A DNA stretch of 64,000 nucleotides. Origin: Scheffersomyces stipitis CBS 6054. Lineage: Eukaryota; Ascomycota; Pichiomycetes; Serinales; Debaryomycetaceae. The position numbers and the translations under genes are program-made. How positions within the stretch are numbered: position 1 is the stretch's first letter; each line of letters begins with the position of its first letter. Under the pieces are notes generated by a model. It worked only from the letters and a program-made list of their open reading frames with translations, did no database searches and was not told the DNA's origin. Shown here piece by piece: positions 10,339 to 19,353 of this stretch. The DNA is taken from positions 868,001-932,000 of the forward strand of contig NC_009044.1 in NCBI RefSeq assembly GCF_000209165.1. The letters are read 5' to 3'.

Positions 10339-10749
10339 TTAGTCTGTGTGAAGAATATCGGCTACATCCTGCTGTTCATTTATAAGACGCCATTGGTTGT
10401 ACTTATCTGCTGGAACGTCGTGGCCGTATATGGTGATGGTTTCGAACTTCGCAGTTGGGGAATATGTAGACACAGTTTTAATGTTATCACCACTTCCATC
10501 GTCAGCCATTTCTGGGTCATGCACCAATGTCTCTGATTTGTTAATGATATATCCAGTGTGATTCTTGAGGGTAATCTCAGTCCCGACGAGTTTGCAACCT
10601 CTGAAGTAGGCGTTGGTGTTCCCATCCTCCTGTGTTTTTGAAGGAGTGAAATATTCATTAGTTTTGGCAGGACCCGAATATTGGATGTGCATTGGAACCA
10701 AGTTCGCTATGACATTCGGAACCTCTGAAATGGATATCGTATTGCTCAT
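10339..10749 (-). CDS. RNH203: Ribonuclease H2 subunit C (Rnh203-like)
   Basis: 136 residues, ATG at 10749. The sequence carries the RNase H2 C-subunit pattern: a short N-terminus, a 'hIQYSGPA...YFTP' strand, then 'AYFRGCKLVGTEI' followed by a GYI strand and a late 'FETITIYGHD' strand, which parallels the RASEH2C/Rnh203 layout. Rnh203 is a non-catalytic subunit of nuclear RNase H2, which removes ribonucleotides from DNA. Length fits (yeast about 110, human 164). It lies in tandem 299 bp upstream of the Rad4-like gene, so two DNA-repair genes are adjacent, although they need not be co-regulated. Small, fast-evolving subunits are hard to assign by eye, hence moderate confidence. Confidence 0.75.
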   Translation of the reverse strand: MSNTISISEVPNVIANLVPMHIQYSGPAKTNEYFTPSKTQEDGNTNAYFRGCKLVGTEITLKNHTGYIINKSETLVHDPEMADDGSGDNIKTVSTYSPTAKFETITIYGHDVPADKYNQWRLINEQQDVADILHTD

Positions 10750-11635
10750 TAGGATATTATGCTATAGGCCTCTGTGACTGTTGTATAACAGTTTACAATT
10801 CGGATTAAACAAGGAAAAGAATCTCTATTTAGTGAAAAAATATCTTATGCATACCGCCCTAAGCGAAAACCAACTCAACTTATAGAGCTTTAAGCACTAT
10901 GTACAGGACCACAATAGTTTATGGCTTGCAAGCAATTGACTAGGGTCAGCTCGGCCGAGTTTATCAGTTAATGTAGCCACCCAAGGAAGGCGGATTAGAT
11001 GAGAACCGAAGATGGTCAGATGCAGACGATTCAAGTGCCGGGAGTTCCATAGACTACCACCTTCTAAAAGGATATCATATCTATCTATGGAATCTATGCA
11101 CACCAGATTTTACAATCCAGCAAAGATAACTACTGAGATAGCAAAGATAGTGGCCAGTATTTATCACCGAACAACAGGTATAGTGTAAAATAGTAGGCTG
11201 GGCTTTTTGTCATGCAAAACTTTCGTCTCCAGACGTCCCGGAATTCTAATTGCTCTAATATTTTGCTTCCTGAGCCACAAAGGAATCGTTATCAAAATCC
11301 ATTCTGACGCGGAATTATCAAACTGAGGCTCGCAGATTAGATTTTTCAGCGCTTAGAAATATAAGAGGACCTTTTCCCAGCGAGGATAACGTGCTGACGA
11401 AAAGATAAATTCTTCAAGCGGTGAAGTTTGAACAGTCTACTTCAGTGGAAAGGACCATTCCTTACACTACTAATCCTATCCAACTCTTATCCATAATTAG
11501 ACCCATTATTCATTGTTCATAACTATTCCTCATAACCTCATAACCTAATTTAAGAAATTTCATTATCATATTCTTCAGGAATTTTCATATCCTTATTGAA
11601 TTCTAACTTACATAAACTTCTCACACTTTTCAGAC
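10750..11635. other. Divergent promoter region between RNH203 and the VBA-type transporter
   Basis: 886 bp containing both promoters. The only open frames are short, with no recognisable product. The 3' part (about 11500-11630) is AT-rich and pyrimidine-rich, typical of a yeast 5' leader. Confidence 0.6.
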
Positions 11636-13399
11636 ATGTCAAAAGATCACCACCATCCCCATCTCTTGCCCAACATCATCAAGGACTCATCGGCTGGTGG
11701 ACCTGGGATTGTAGCGGGAGAATTAGCAGCTGAAGATGACGGCTTAATCAGCGACTCGCTCTTGGCTTCGCATTCGTATGGTGCTATTAAGACTGGAGAG
11801 GAAGTTATAGAAACTGTAGAGGCTGTACCAGAGGCAGATTCTAACGACGGATATGCTCTTCCCAAGGCACAATTGCTAACCGTAGTCTCGTCGCTTTTCA
11901 TGGCAGCGTTTTTGGCTGCGCTAGATGGAACCGTAGTGACGACGTTATTGACGCTTATCGCTTCGGACTTGAACGCTATCGGCAACATCTCGTGGATCGC
12001 TACGGCTTACTTATTGTCGTGTTCAGCCTTCCAACCGTTGTTCGGAAAGCTTTCAGACATCTTCGGCCGAAAGTCGTTGTTGCTCTTATGCACAGCCTTT
12101 TTCGCCGTGGGGTGCATGATTTGCGTCACCGACTCGTTGTTCTGGTTGGTGATCGGGAGATTCGTTACGGGCTGGGGAGGTGCCGGATTAACCTCGCTAG
12201 GAACCATCACTATGTCAGACTTGATCCCCTTGAGAGACCGAGGCTTCTACCAGGGCTTGGCGAATGTATTCTTTGGATTAGGCTCTGCTTCCGGAGGTAT
12301 CATCGGTGGATTGGTAGCTGACCATTTGGGCTGGAAATATGTTTTCATCTTACAAGTGCCTTTGGCTGTGATAGTAGGTCTTGCGCTCTACTGGAACCTC
12401 AACTTACCCCCTGGCTCTCCCGGTTTGGGAGCACACGGTGAGGATATCAAACAGAAGTTAAAGAGAGTCGACTTCTTGGGCTCATTCTTTTTGGTCAGCT
12501 CCCTTATGTGTGTGTTGATAGCGGCTTCCTTAGGAGGTAAAGAGATTTCCTATTCGTCCAAGTCGTTTATCGGTTTGTGCACAGCTTCGGCTCTCTTGTT
12601 GGGTGGCTTTATATATACCGAAGCTTATATTTCTGCTGAGCCTATCATCCCTATTGAGTTGTTAGGAAACAGAACTGTGTTATCATCTTCTTTGGCAAAC
12701 TGGTTCTACACAATGGGAGTGTTTTCCTACCTCTTCTACGTTCCAGTCTACTATACTTCGGTTATGGACTTGACAGCTACGCAAAACGGGCTGAGATTGA
12801 TCCCAAATTTCTTTGGTGTATCCCTTGGTTCTATTGGAGCTGGTATCTACATGAAGAGAACTGGACGTTACTACAAGTTGACTGTTCTCGTTGGTATAAT
12901 ATCGATCTACGGTGTTCTCAAGATTTTCTTCATCAATCCAAACATCTCCTTATTTGAACAGTTTACATTGTTGTTGCCTTCTGGCTTGGGATACTCGTGT
13001 GTTTTGACAGTGACACTTTTGTCGTTGATTGCAGCTGTGCCTTCGAAGTACCAGGCATGTACTACTTCCATCCAGTACACTTTCAGATCGACTGGTTCGA
13101 CTTTGGGAGTAGCTGTTGCCTCTGCTTTGTTCCAGAATGTCTTGAGATCCAACTTAACATCTAAGATCCATGCGTTGATCCCAGATGTCAACGAGGCAAA
13201 CGAGATCATCACCAAGGCTTTGGCCAACACAAACTACACACATGAAGCCCCCGAAATTGTCAGAGCAGCCATCAGAGAATCGTATGCCTTGGGCTGTAAG
13301 GGTGCCTTTGCCGTAAGTGTGGTAACTGTATCTGTCGGATACTTTTCTTCGTTGTTCATGAGAGAACACAAGCTCCATACCAGTGTGAATAGAGATTAA
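11636..13399 (+). CDS. MFS transporter, DHA2/14-TMS type, VBA-like (vacuolar basic amino acid)
   Basis: 587 residues, ATG at 11636 (Vba1-type proteins are about 560). The N-terminus is hydrophilic and His-rich (residues 4-8 contain HHHPH). TM1 then carries ALDGTVV, followed by 'SWIATAYLLSCSAFQPLFGKL' and the MFS motif A 'GKLSDIFGRK' at about residues 135-145. Motif C-like Gly residues appear in 'GLGSASGGIIGG' (about 210-225). Fourteen segments are expected, and the hydrophobic profile to residue 580 agrees. The family moves Lys, Arg or His across the vacuolar membrane; some DHA2 relatives export drugs, so substrate is inferred. Convergent with the next gene, stops 86 bp apart. Confidence 0.85.
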   Translation: MSKDHHHPHLLPNIIKDSSAGGPGIVAGELAAEDDGLISDSLLASHSYGAIKTGEEVIETVEAVPEADSNDGYALPKAQLLTVVSSLFMAAFLAALDGTVVTTLLTLIASDLNAIGNISWIATAYLLSCSAFQPLFGKLSDIFGRKSLLLLCTAFFAVGCMICVTDSLFWLVIGRFVTGWGGAGLTSLGTITMSDLIPLRDRGFYQGLANVFFGLGSASGGIIGGLVADHLGWKYVFILQVPLAVIVGLALYWNLNLPPGSPGLGAHGEDIKQKLKRVDFLGSFFLVSSLMCVLIAASLGGKEISYSSKSFIGLCTASALLLGGFIYTEAYISAEPIIPIELLGNRTVLSSSLANWFYTMGVFSYLFYVPVYYTSVMDLTATQNGLRLIPNFFGVSLGSIGAGIYMKRTGRYYKLTVLVGIISIYGVLKIFFINPNISLFEQFTLLLPSGLGYSCVLTVTLLSLIAAVPSKYQACTTSIQYTFRSTGSTLGVAVASALFQNVLRSNLTSKIHALIPDVNEANEIITKALANTNYTHEAPEIVRAAIRESYALGCKGAFAVSVVTVSVGYFSSLFMREHKLHTSVNRD

Positions 13400-13485
13400 T
13401 GTGACTATAGATTAGTGAATAGACATTTGGTATTAGAATATTTATATATATAATCATGTGATTGAATGCAAAGTAGAAACCTTAT

Positions 13486-15198
13486 CTATGGATCATTTTG
13501 ATCTTCGGAAAGTCTCAAGTCTGGACTCGAGACTGTCATAAGGTTCTTGACATGGTATTTATGATTTCCACCAGTAGAAACCACCAAGTTGGCTCTTTCA
13601 TAGGGCTCTGGTTGGGATTCGTCAGTCGACAGAACAACGGTGTACAACTTGATCGAGTGGTTGGGGTTGAACCGAGGAGCATTTCCATCGGCTGTATTCT
13701 CGTTTAGATTGAATTCGGATGTTGGTCGAGGAAGATGGGGCCTTTTGGTTCTGGCAAGAAGCTTAGGTGAAAACGAGGCAAGAACATCTGAACCAGAGAT
13801 TCCAACATGAATAGGGAAATGGCCCTGTGGCTCAGCCTGAAAGTAGGGTGACGCAAAAGCAGAGACTGGGGCAGACATAGGATCTAACAAGGGGGATAAG
13901 ATAGGAGAAAGGATTTCGTCTTCTCTGATAGCCTCCTCGATAGCCTCTTCTATAACCTCTTCTATAAGCTCGTTCTCTGAAGTGATGTTGATGTTGATGA
14001 GAATCACAGAGAGAAGAATACTGGATATTCCCAAGAAATACAGAAACCCTTTGGACGGAGCCTTTTCTCCGTTATTATGGATCAACAAGATAATATAATC
14101 GACACAGATTGTGATGGGTAGAGCAGAGGTCAACGACAACGACGTCACCAACGGACTTGTCAAGAGCATGGCAAGAATGGTAACGTAATCAGAAATCACT
14201 GAAAAGACTCCATTGATAATAACAGCGAACAAGATCGATTTGCTTGGAGGGACCGGCTCGAACTTCTCGATTCCAAGATAGTCTACGGCAAAAAGAAGCG
14301 GAATTCCAAGCAAAAACGTCATGACACCAACGTAGCCAAAGAGCTTTCTTTCGTTGGTAGACTTATTTCCTGTTCCGCACTTCACTTTCATTACTAGAAG
14401 GTAGAAGGCATACATCAAAGCTCCACAGATAGCAAAAGTGTTACCCAATCGTGGATTCTTGGGTACGAACTTGTTTCCTCCGTCTGACTCTTTGGAAGAT
14501 TCGCTATAGTTTACGAGGAACACGCCTAGACAACTGACACAGACACAAACGGTTTTCTTGATGGTGAATTTGTCGATCTGAAGGTAGGCACCTATGAATA
14601 GAGTGAAGATAGAAGTAGTTGAGCCCAAAACCGTCTGGTTGGAAGCAGACGTGAATTGTAAGGCTTGCATGACAAAAATGTTATAGAGAAAGTAGATAAC
14701 AGCCATTTCAAGCGACAATTGGGCTACTTCTCGAGCAGTCAACTCAACAGTAGCGTTCTTCTCCATCTCGTCTTTCATGAGTTTTTCCAACGAGCGTGAC
14801 GCTTCATTATACGCAGCAGAAGACAGCAGAATCAACGGAGACGTTTCTTCGGTAGACGATGCAGTTTCTGGCAGTTGTTTCACTGACTTTAGTATTTTAA
14901 TGAGGAATTGCATTCCATCGGGAACCAAGTTGAGTGTGAAACAAGATCCTGTTATCACAGCGAACATCCATGGTTTCCTGTATTCGTCGCCTTTGAGCAC
15001 GGAATTGACAAGTTCTAGACCGATGACCCAGGTGCTGATAGCAATGAAGATGAAGAAGATCCCGAGACGAAAGTTTCTGATTTCTTGCTTGTTGATGATG
15101 TCGATGACTTCCACGGGATCACTGGTGAAGGTTGCGTCCTGATAGTGGAGACTTGATCTCGACAAGGGAGACTTGTGATGGAGTCGAGGAGATGTCAT
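13486..15198 (-). CDS. DMT-superfamily transporter, THI74/YML018C-like
   Basis: 570 residues, ATG at 15198. Ten hydrophobic segments are arranged as in the EamA/SLC35F5-like family. The diagnostic string is 'LQFTSASNQTVLGSTTSIFTL' near residues 180-200, followed by 'CLGVFLVNYSES'. The second half repeats the fold ('VISDYVTILAMLLTSPLVTSL', about 330-350). Yeast members (YML018C, Thi74) sit in the vacuolar membrane, and transported substrates are not established. It is longer than the yeast proteins (about 370-390) because of an N-terminal extension, a loop insertion (about 95-150) and a C-terminal tail of about 160 residues containing an acidic EEVIEEAIEEAIRE segment. Confidence 0.82.
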   Translation of the reverse strand: MTSPRLHHKSPLSRSSLHYQDATFTSDPVEVIDIINKQEIRNFRLGIFFIFIAISTWVIGLELVNSVLKGDEYRKPWMFAVITGSCFTLNLVPDGMQFLIKILKSVKQLPETASSTEETSPLILLSSAAYNEASRSLEKLMKDEMEKNATVELTAREVAQLSLEMAVIYFLYNIFVMQALQFTSASNQTVLGSTTSIFTLFIGAYLQIDKFTIKKTVCVCVSCLGVFLVNYSESSKESDGGNKFVPKNPRLGNTFAICGALMYAFYLLVMKVKCGTGNKSTNERKLFGYVGVMTFLLGIPLLFAVDYLGIEKFEPVPPSKSILFAVIINGVFSVISDYVTILAMLLTSPLVTSLSLTSALPITICVDYIILLIHNNGEKAPSKGFLYFLGISSILLSVILININITSENELIEEVIEEAIEEAIREDEILSPILSPLLDPMSAPVSAFASPYFQAEPQGHFPIHVGISGSDVLASFSPKLLARTKRPHLPRPTSEFNLNENTADGNAPRFNPNHSIKLYTVVLSTDESQPEPYERANLVVSTGGNHKYHVKNLMTVSSPDLRLSEDQNDP

Positions 15199-16155
15199 TG
15201 TCTATTCATAGACTAGACAGGTAGGCTATGGGATCTAGGCTACACGGTATATATGGTGAGATTTGTATGGTGGAATAGAGCAGTATTAGCAAAAAAATGG
15301 AGAATGAAACAGATGGAAATCGTTGATAGAAGATTGAGATTATGCGAACAAGCCGCTGCTTATTTGGGAAGATAAGAGCGGAAAGCAAGCGCCTTTACAT
15401 TCCGCTTTTTGGCAGTCGCTCGTGTGCGCAACTCGCGGTCTATATCGAGTCTGTTTTATGGAGAAGGAAAGCAGATGTCACTCAAATGTTCTCTGCAGGG
15501 GTTGGCGGGGGATGCCGAAAGACGAAAAGGAGGAGCAGCGATTGACGATTCTAACCGGGATTGTAGATATTTTCATTTGGGAAAGAAACTTAAGCAACGA
15601 CTCACTCATTTATTAATTAATTCATGTTCAAATATGTATTCTCTTGGACAGTTTTCGCAGCCACAAACACTTATTCAGTTAAAGCAAACATACAAATATA
15701 TAAGATCTGAATTGCAATTGCAAATAGAAAAAAGTACTTATAAAGTCGGCATTCCTTATTCTCTGATACCAACATTCATAGTATAAGTTACTGGAAGCAA
15801 TGTTTGTGACTTAAGTTAAGGTGTTCCAATTTTGAAGATTGCGGATGCATTTGTAAAATTGCTGCACTTTTGCAACCGCTCTTATGCTCATCAATCTCTA
15901 AGTTGCAAATGTAAAGTAAAGTCAGATCTGTCCACGACAGTATCATCCTTTCTTTGATGCTTATATCCAACAACAATCTGATTGCCAATTTCTGATGAGT
16001 ATTGAGATTTAAGAAATCAAAAATAACATTACCAGGGATGAAAAGTGAGACAAGCTTCACTATACTATTATACTCTTCTTTTCTGCATTCATAGGTTAAA
16101 CTCAAAGTAGATATCTTATTTGAACTACACACTGTCTATATTAATTATTGTACTT
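15199..16155. other. Intergenic region between the THI74-like and 2OG oxygenase genes
   Basis: 957 bp: promoter of the THI74-like gene on the left, 3' end of the oxygenase gene on the right. Open frames of 60-125 codons here start at TTG, GTG or weak ATGs, lack family signatures and are AT-rich. I see no supportable gene. Confidence 0.55.
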
Positions 16156-17181
16156 CTACTTCTTCCAGCCGTATGTTGCTGCAAGCCTACTGTCCAAATG
16201 CTCTTTAGCTGTGATGGCAACAGTATCCTTATTGGCTCCTCTTCCCTTGATACTTCTCACCACCTCACTAGGTACAGCCTCTAACAACGCCTCATCGTTA
16301 GGATGACTAAAGAATACAATCGAGTATCTATCCTGGCCGGTGGCTTGAACTTTGGCCGGAAACTTGACTCTGTGAATAGTTGACTTCAACAAACCAGCTG
16401 TCCAGTAACTTAATAAATCTCCAATATTAACTACAATAGGAGGGCCCATTCCTGGAAACTTTTCTGTATTAGCAGCTACAAAAGGAACCGCAACCCATTG
16501 CTTTGATACCGGTGAGTAGATCTCTAGTCCTTCCTGATTCTCCTGCTGGAATAATAATGTCACAGATCCATAATCGGTATGGGCACCAGCTCTGATCACA
16601 GCTTCTGGGTTCAAACTCTTTTGGCCTGGGTAATGCAAAAACCTGAAAGTAGAACCTGAGACTTTAGTGGCTTCATATCTTGAAGAAAACCAGTCTTCAC
16701 CTTTGATTTCGTTGGAATCCTCTATTTTCAATCCAATAGCCAACAACTTCAAGATCTTCATCGACAAGGCATAGAACTTCTTTACAGTTGTGGTGATAAT
16801 CGCCAACCTCTTGGGATCCTCCGTAAACCAGTCCGGAATCTCTTGGGATGATAAACCTGTCAAGAAGTTTAACAAACAGATATTGAGAGCTTCCTTGGGA
16901 TCTCCCTTCTTCTGGCCCTTAGGATCCAAGTTCTCGCCTCCAAAGTCTGCGTATCCATGATTCATAGAGCCTATTGGATACTTTGACTTATAACTATGGG
17001 GTAACTCAAAGAATTCCTTAGAAAGTTGGAATACAGTATCTATTTCTTCCTGGCTGAACTCGTGACCTTCAACAAATAAGAACCCCTGGGACGTAGCGGC
17101 GTCATACAATTCTTCAGCAGTTGATTTATCAACTGAGGTGATATCTACAATCTTCAAAGGGTTTCCATCAATTTCAGCCAT
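16156..17181 (-). CDS. 2-oxoglutarate/Fe(II)-dependent oxygenase (isopenicillin-N-synthase-like)
   Basis: 341 residues, ATG at 17181. The N-terminal DIOX_N-like half ('FLFVEGHEF...FFELP...SMNHGYADFGGENLDPKG') precedes the 2OG-Fe(II) oxygenase core. The iron triad is visible: His and Asp in 'AHTDYGS' (about 198-204) and the distal His in 'IHRVKFP' (about 267). The 2OG-binding Arg lies in 'RYSIVFF' (about 283). Soluble, probably cytosolic; the substrate is unknown. Related fungal proteins are often labelled gibberellin-oxidase-like or Isp7-like on similarity only. All catalytic residues are present, so it should be active. Its promoter carries a perfect AAACCGG-N4-CCGGTTT palindrome about 150 bp upstream. 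Confidence 0.88.
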   Translation of the reverse strand: MAEIDGNPLKIVDITSVDKSTAEELYDAATSQGFLFVEGHEFSQEEIDTVFQLSKEFFELPHSYKSKYPIGSMNHGYADFGGENLDPKGQKKGDPKEALNICLLNFLTGLSSQEIPDWFTEDPKRLAIITTTVKKFYALSMKILKLLAIGLKIEDSNEIKGEDWFSSRYEATKVSGSTFRFLHYPGQKSLNPEAVIRAGAHTDYGSVTLLFQQENQEGLEIYSPVSKQWVAVPFVAANTEKFPGMGPPIVVNIGDLLSYWTAGLLKSTIHRVKFPAKVQATGQDRYSIVFFSHPNDEALLEAVPSEVVRSIKGRGANKDTVAITAKEHLDSRLAATYGWKK

Positions 17182-17570
17182 TGTGAATTAAACAAGACGA
17201 TGGTTGGTATTACAACACTTGCACACGTACAAGTAGGAAAAAGCGAAATTGGCTATTTATATTCTTTCCAAAGCACTTATATAATACTTTTCATAGGAAA
17301 GAGCAGAATGGAAATTGTCTTATCTTCCAAAAACCGGGATGCCGGTTTAGAATTGCGCTCGCAACTTTTTCACTCAGCAGACAGGCCGGTCCGATCCTCG
17401 TACATATATAATAATACATCGAACAATATTAGTCTGCAAAAAGCGCAAAATTACTCATTAGCCAATCGAGTATTGCAAAATTTGACAATGTATTACCTCC
17501 AGTATTACACTATTACCATGATTATTGCATGTCTTATTGTATTGTCATTAGTATTGTCTATCTACAGTGT
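17182..17570. other. Spacer: oxygenase promoter and TRM5 3' flank
   Basis: 389 bp with the CCGG palindrome and no supported gene. An ATG-initiated frame of 161 codons (17200-17685, plus) runs antisense into the TRM5 3' end but has no family signature. Confidence 0.55.
17331..17348. promoter_or_regulatory. AAACCGG-N4-CCGGTTT palindrome
   Basis: Perfect 7-bp inverted repeat with spacer GATG, about 150 bp upstream of the oxygenase ATG. Paired CCG/CGG triplets at fixed spacing are the usual form of Zn2Cys6 factor sites. The factor is unknown. Confidence 0.4.
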
Positions 17571-19064
17571 CTATTTGCGGAAAGCAACTTCTTCGGGCAA
17601 CTCAAACGCTACACAGAACATAGGTTTGGTTGGTGCTACTCTTCTAACCAAGTGGAAGTTGAATTTCTCAAAGGGAATATCATAGTCAAGTATCTTTATA
17701 ATCCTTTGACGCACACGTTCGTGTAAAACTTCCAAAGGTGGCTCTGGTTGTTCTTGAGGCGAGAATTTCTCGAAACAGTGGCAGTTTATCACAGGTAGCT
17801 TAAAGTCGGGATCGTTTTTCACAATCTTCTCTATTTCCGGATCTCTACTATACAAACCAACAAATTCATCTAAGAATGTCAACGCTGAATCTGGCAAGTT
17901 CATCACGTATTGACCGACATACTTGGGGATATTCACCTCGGCTACATGTTCTTCCCTTACAACACGCTTTTCGTTAGAAGCAGGATCTACTTTTCTTCTC
18001 TTCACAATCTTTGTTCTCTTGATAGCAGGAGATTCTTTGCTCCAGTCACGCAACAAATTGGGAGACTCCCTAATGAATTCACGTCCGTCCAAGTTGTAGG
18101 ACTTTACAAAGTCTTCCGTGTGATTAATTTTGATGTTTTCTTGCAAGTATTTGTACGACTCTGGATTCAAGTCATTTGCCAAAACTACAACTTCTCTTTT
18201 TCCTGCTGGTACTGCAAAAGGCCCTACTCCAGCGAACACGTCTGCTACAACCTCATGCTGCTTGAAGGCATCGATGAGCCTTTCGTGCTCAGTATTCAAT
18301 CTCGAGTTCCAGTACACTTTGCTGAAGTCAAATTTGAATCTACAGCCACTTTCGCTCTGCTCCACAAGTAAATCGTCCTTGCCGGCAAGAACATTCATCT
18401 TGAATGTTCTAAATTTGGTTGCAATAGAATCCACTTTGTCTACTACAGTCTCAACCTTGGCGTTCTTGTCGAGAATGACTTGACCTATTAACTTTCCATA
18501 CGGCTTGAACTCATCTCGCAAGTTCAAATGGGCTACATGTCCAGCTTGTGCAAACCCAGTGGGTATTTCGTCTAGCAAATTCTCTGGCAAAACGGCACGC
18601 AAAATATCGTCAGCCTTCCAAAAGTCGTAGTCCAACTTCATGGTGTATGGCTTGACGACAATTGAATACTCCTTGATCTTTTCTTTGGTGATGTCACTCA
18701 AGTTGGATTCATAAGTCTGCAAATCGCCGATATCGGCTCGAAGAAGTACACCCTTGGAATCGCCCACTGGAACTATATGCTTGATTGAAGGCAAGTACAA
18801 AATATCTTTCTTGCAGCTTTTCACAAAACTGCCAAGATGCTTGGGATCAGGGAAGTGCGCCACAAGTAGTGAGACATCCTTCTGGAAGAAAGTACGGTCT
18901 AATTGGGTCATTTCCCTATTCACTGGAGGTCCGAATATATTGGTGCTCATCATGACTCTTCTGTCTGTCTTGTTGATCTTGTGGAAAGGTCTAAATGGAA
19001 GAAGCTGCTGTTTTTGCAGAGGAAACTTGAAGACACGAAGACCTGTAACAAGGCTTCTGAACAT
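17571..19064 (-). CDS. TRM5: tRNA (guanine37-N1) methyltransferase Trm5
   Basis: 497 residues from the first in-frame ATG at 19064; the frame is open upstream only to a TTG. Trm5 makes m1G37 in tRNAs, preventing +1 frameshifting. The SAM-binding motif 'DVFAGVGPFAVP' lies at about 272-284 and 'ANDLNPESYKYLQENIK' follows. The NLP-like motif 'VMNLPDSALTFLDEF' is at about 390 and the C-terminus is conserved. Residues 1-37 are basic and hydrophobic with no acidic residue until Asp34 (for example 'PFRPFHKINK'), a good mitochondrial presequence. Met38/Met39 ('MMSTN') sit where the cytosolic/nuclear form could begin. Dual start use is known for S. cerevisiae Trm5; here it is inferred. It shares a 289-bp divergent promoter with RRP4. 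Confidence 0.93.
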   Translation of the reverse strand: MFRSLVTGLRVFKFPLQKQQLLPFRPFHKINKTDRRVMMSTNIFGPPVNREMTQLDRTFFQKDVSLLVAHFPDPKHLGSFVKSCKKDILYLPSIKHIVPVGDSKGVLLRADIGDLQTYESNLSDITKEKIKEYSIVVKPYTMKLDYDFWKADDILRAVLPENLLDEIPTGFAQAGHVAHLNLRDEFKPYGKLIGQVILDKNAKVETVVDKVDSIATKFRTFKMNVLAGKDDLLVEQSESGCRFKFDFSKVYWNSRLNTEHERLIDAFKQHEVVADVFAGVGPFAVPAGKREVVVLANDLNPESYKYLQENIKINHTEDFVKSYNLDGREFIRESPNLLRDWSKESPAIKRTKIVKRRKVDPASNEKRVVREEHVAEVNIPKYVGQYVMNLPDSALTFLDEFVGLYSRDPEIEKIVKNDPDFKLPVINCHCFEKFSPQEQPEPPLEVLHERVRQRIIKILDYDIPFEKFNFHLVRRVAPTKPMFCVAFELPEEVAFRK

Positions 19065-19155
19065 CAACAGAGATCGCAAAACCGTCAGTAAATTAGATAA
19101 ACTTTGAAATAGGATAGAGAATTTTCAATCTGTCATAGTTAAGCCAGGTGCAGAG

Positions 19156-19211
19156 TGAAAAATTCCACGGGAGAAAATGTTCAGGGTCACGTGACTTTCA
19201 TCGATGAGATG
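19156..19211. promoter_or_regulatory. RRPE, CACGTG and PAC motifs in the TRM5/RRP4 divergent promoter
   Basis: TGAAAAATT (RRPE core) is at 19156-19164, the palindrome GTCACGTGAC at 19186-19195, and CGATGAGAT (PAC core) at 19202-19210. RRPE plus PAC is the classic pair controlling rRNA-processing and ribosome-biogenesis genes in yeasts, fitting exosome subunit RRP4 and the tRNA methyltransferase TRM5. The motif match is direct; the function is inferred. Confidence 0.65.
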
Positions 19212-19353
19212 TCCATAGTTAAGGTATACAGTGAAATATTTCATTATTGAAACTTTGTCTATAACACATATATCCATACATATTATACCATTTGTATTTC
19301 TAGGTATACGAATTTTCGTATTTCTTATTCAATTATTCATACAAATTTCTACA

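Noticed and set aside
15409..16132. Frames of 114-125 codons between the THI74-like and oxygenase genes
   Set aside because: Start at TTG or GTG, AT-rich, and no signature.
17200..17685. 161-codon plus-strand frame starting at ATG
   Set aside because: Overlaps the 3' end of TRM5 antisense, is AT-rich with one hydrophobic stretch, and shows no family signature.
19231..19353. 41-codon N-terminal extension of RRP4
   Set aside because: Hydrophobic AT-rich leader sequence without family similarity; ATG at 19354 fits the family length.
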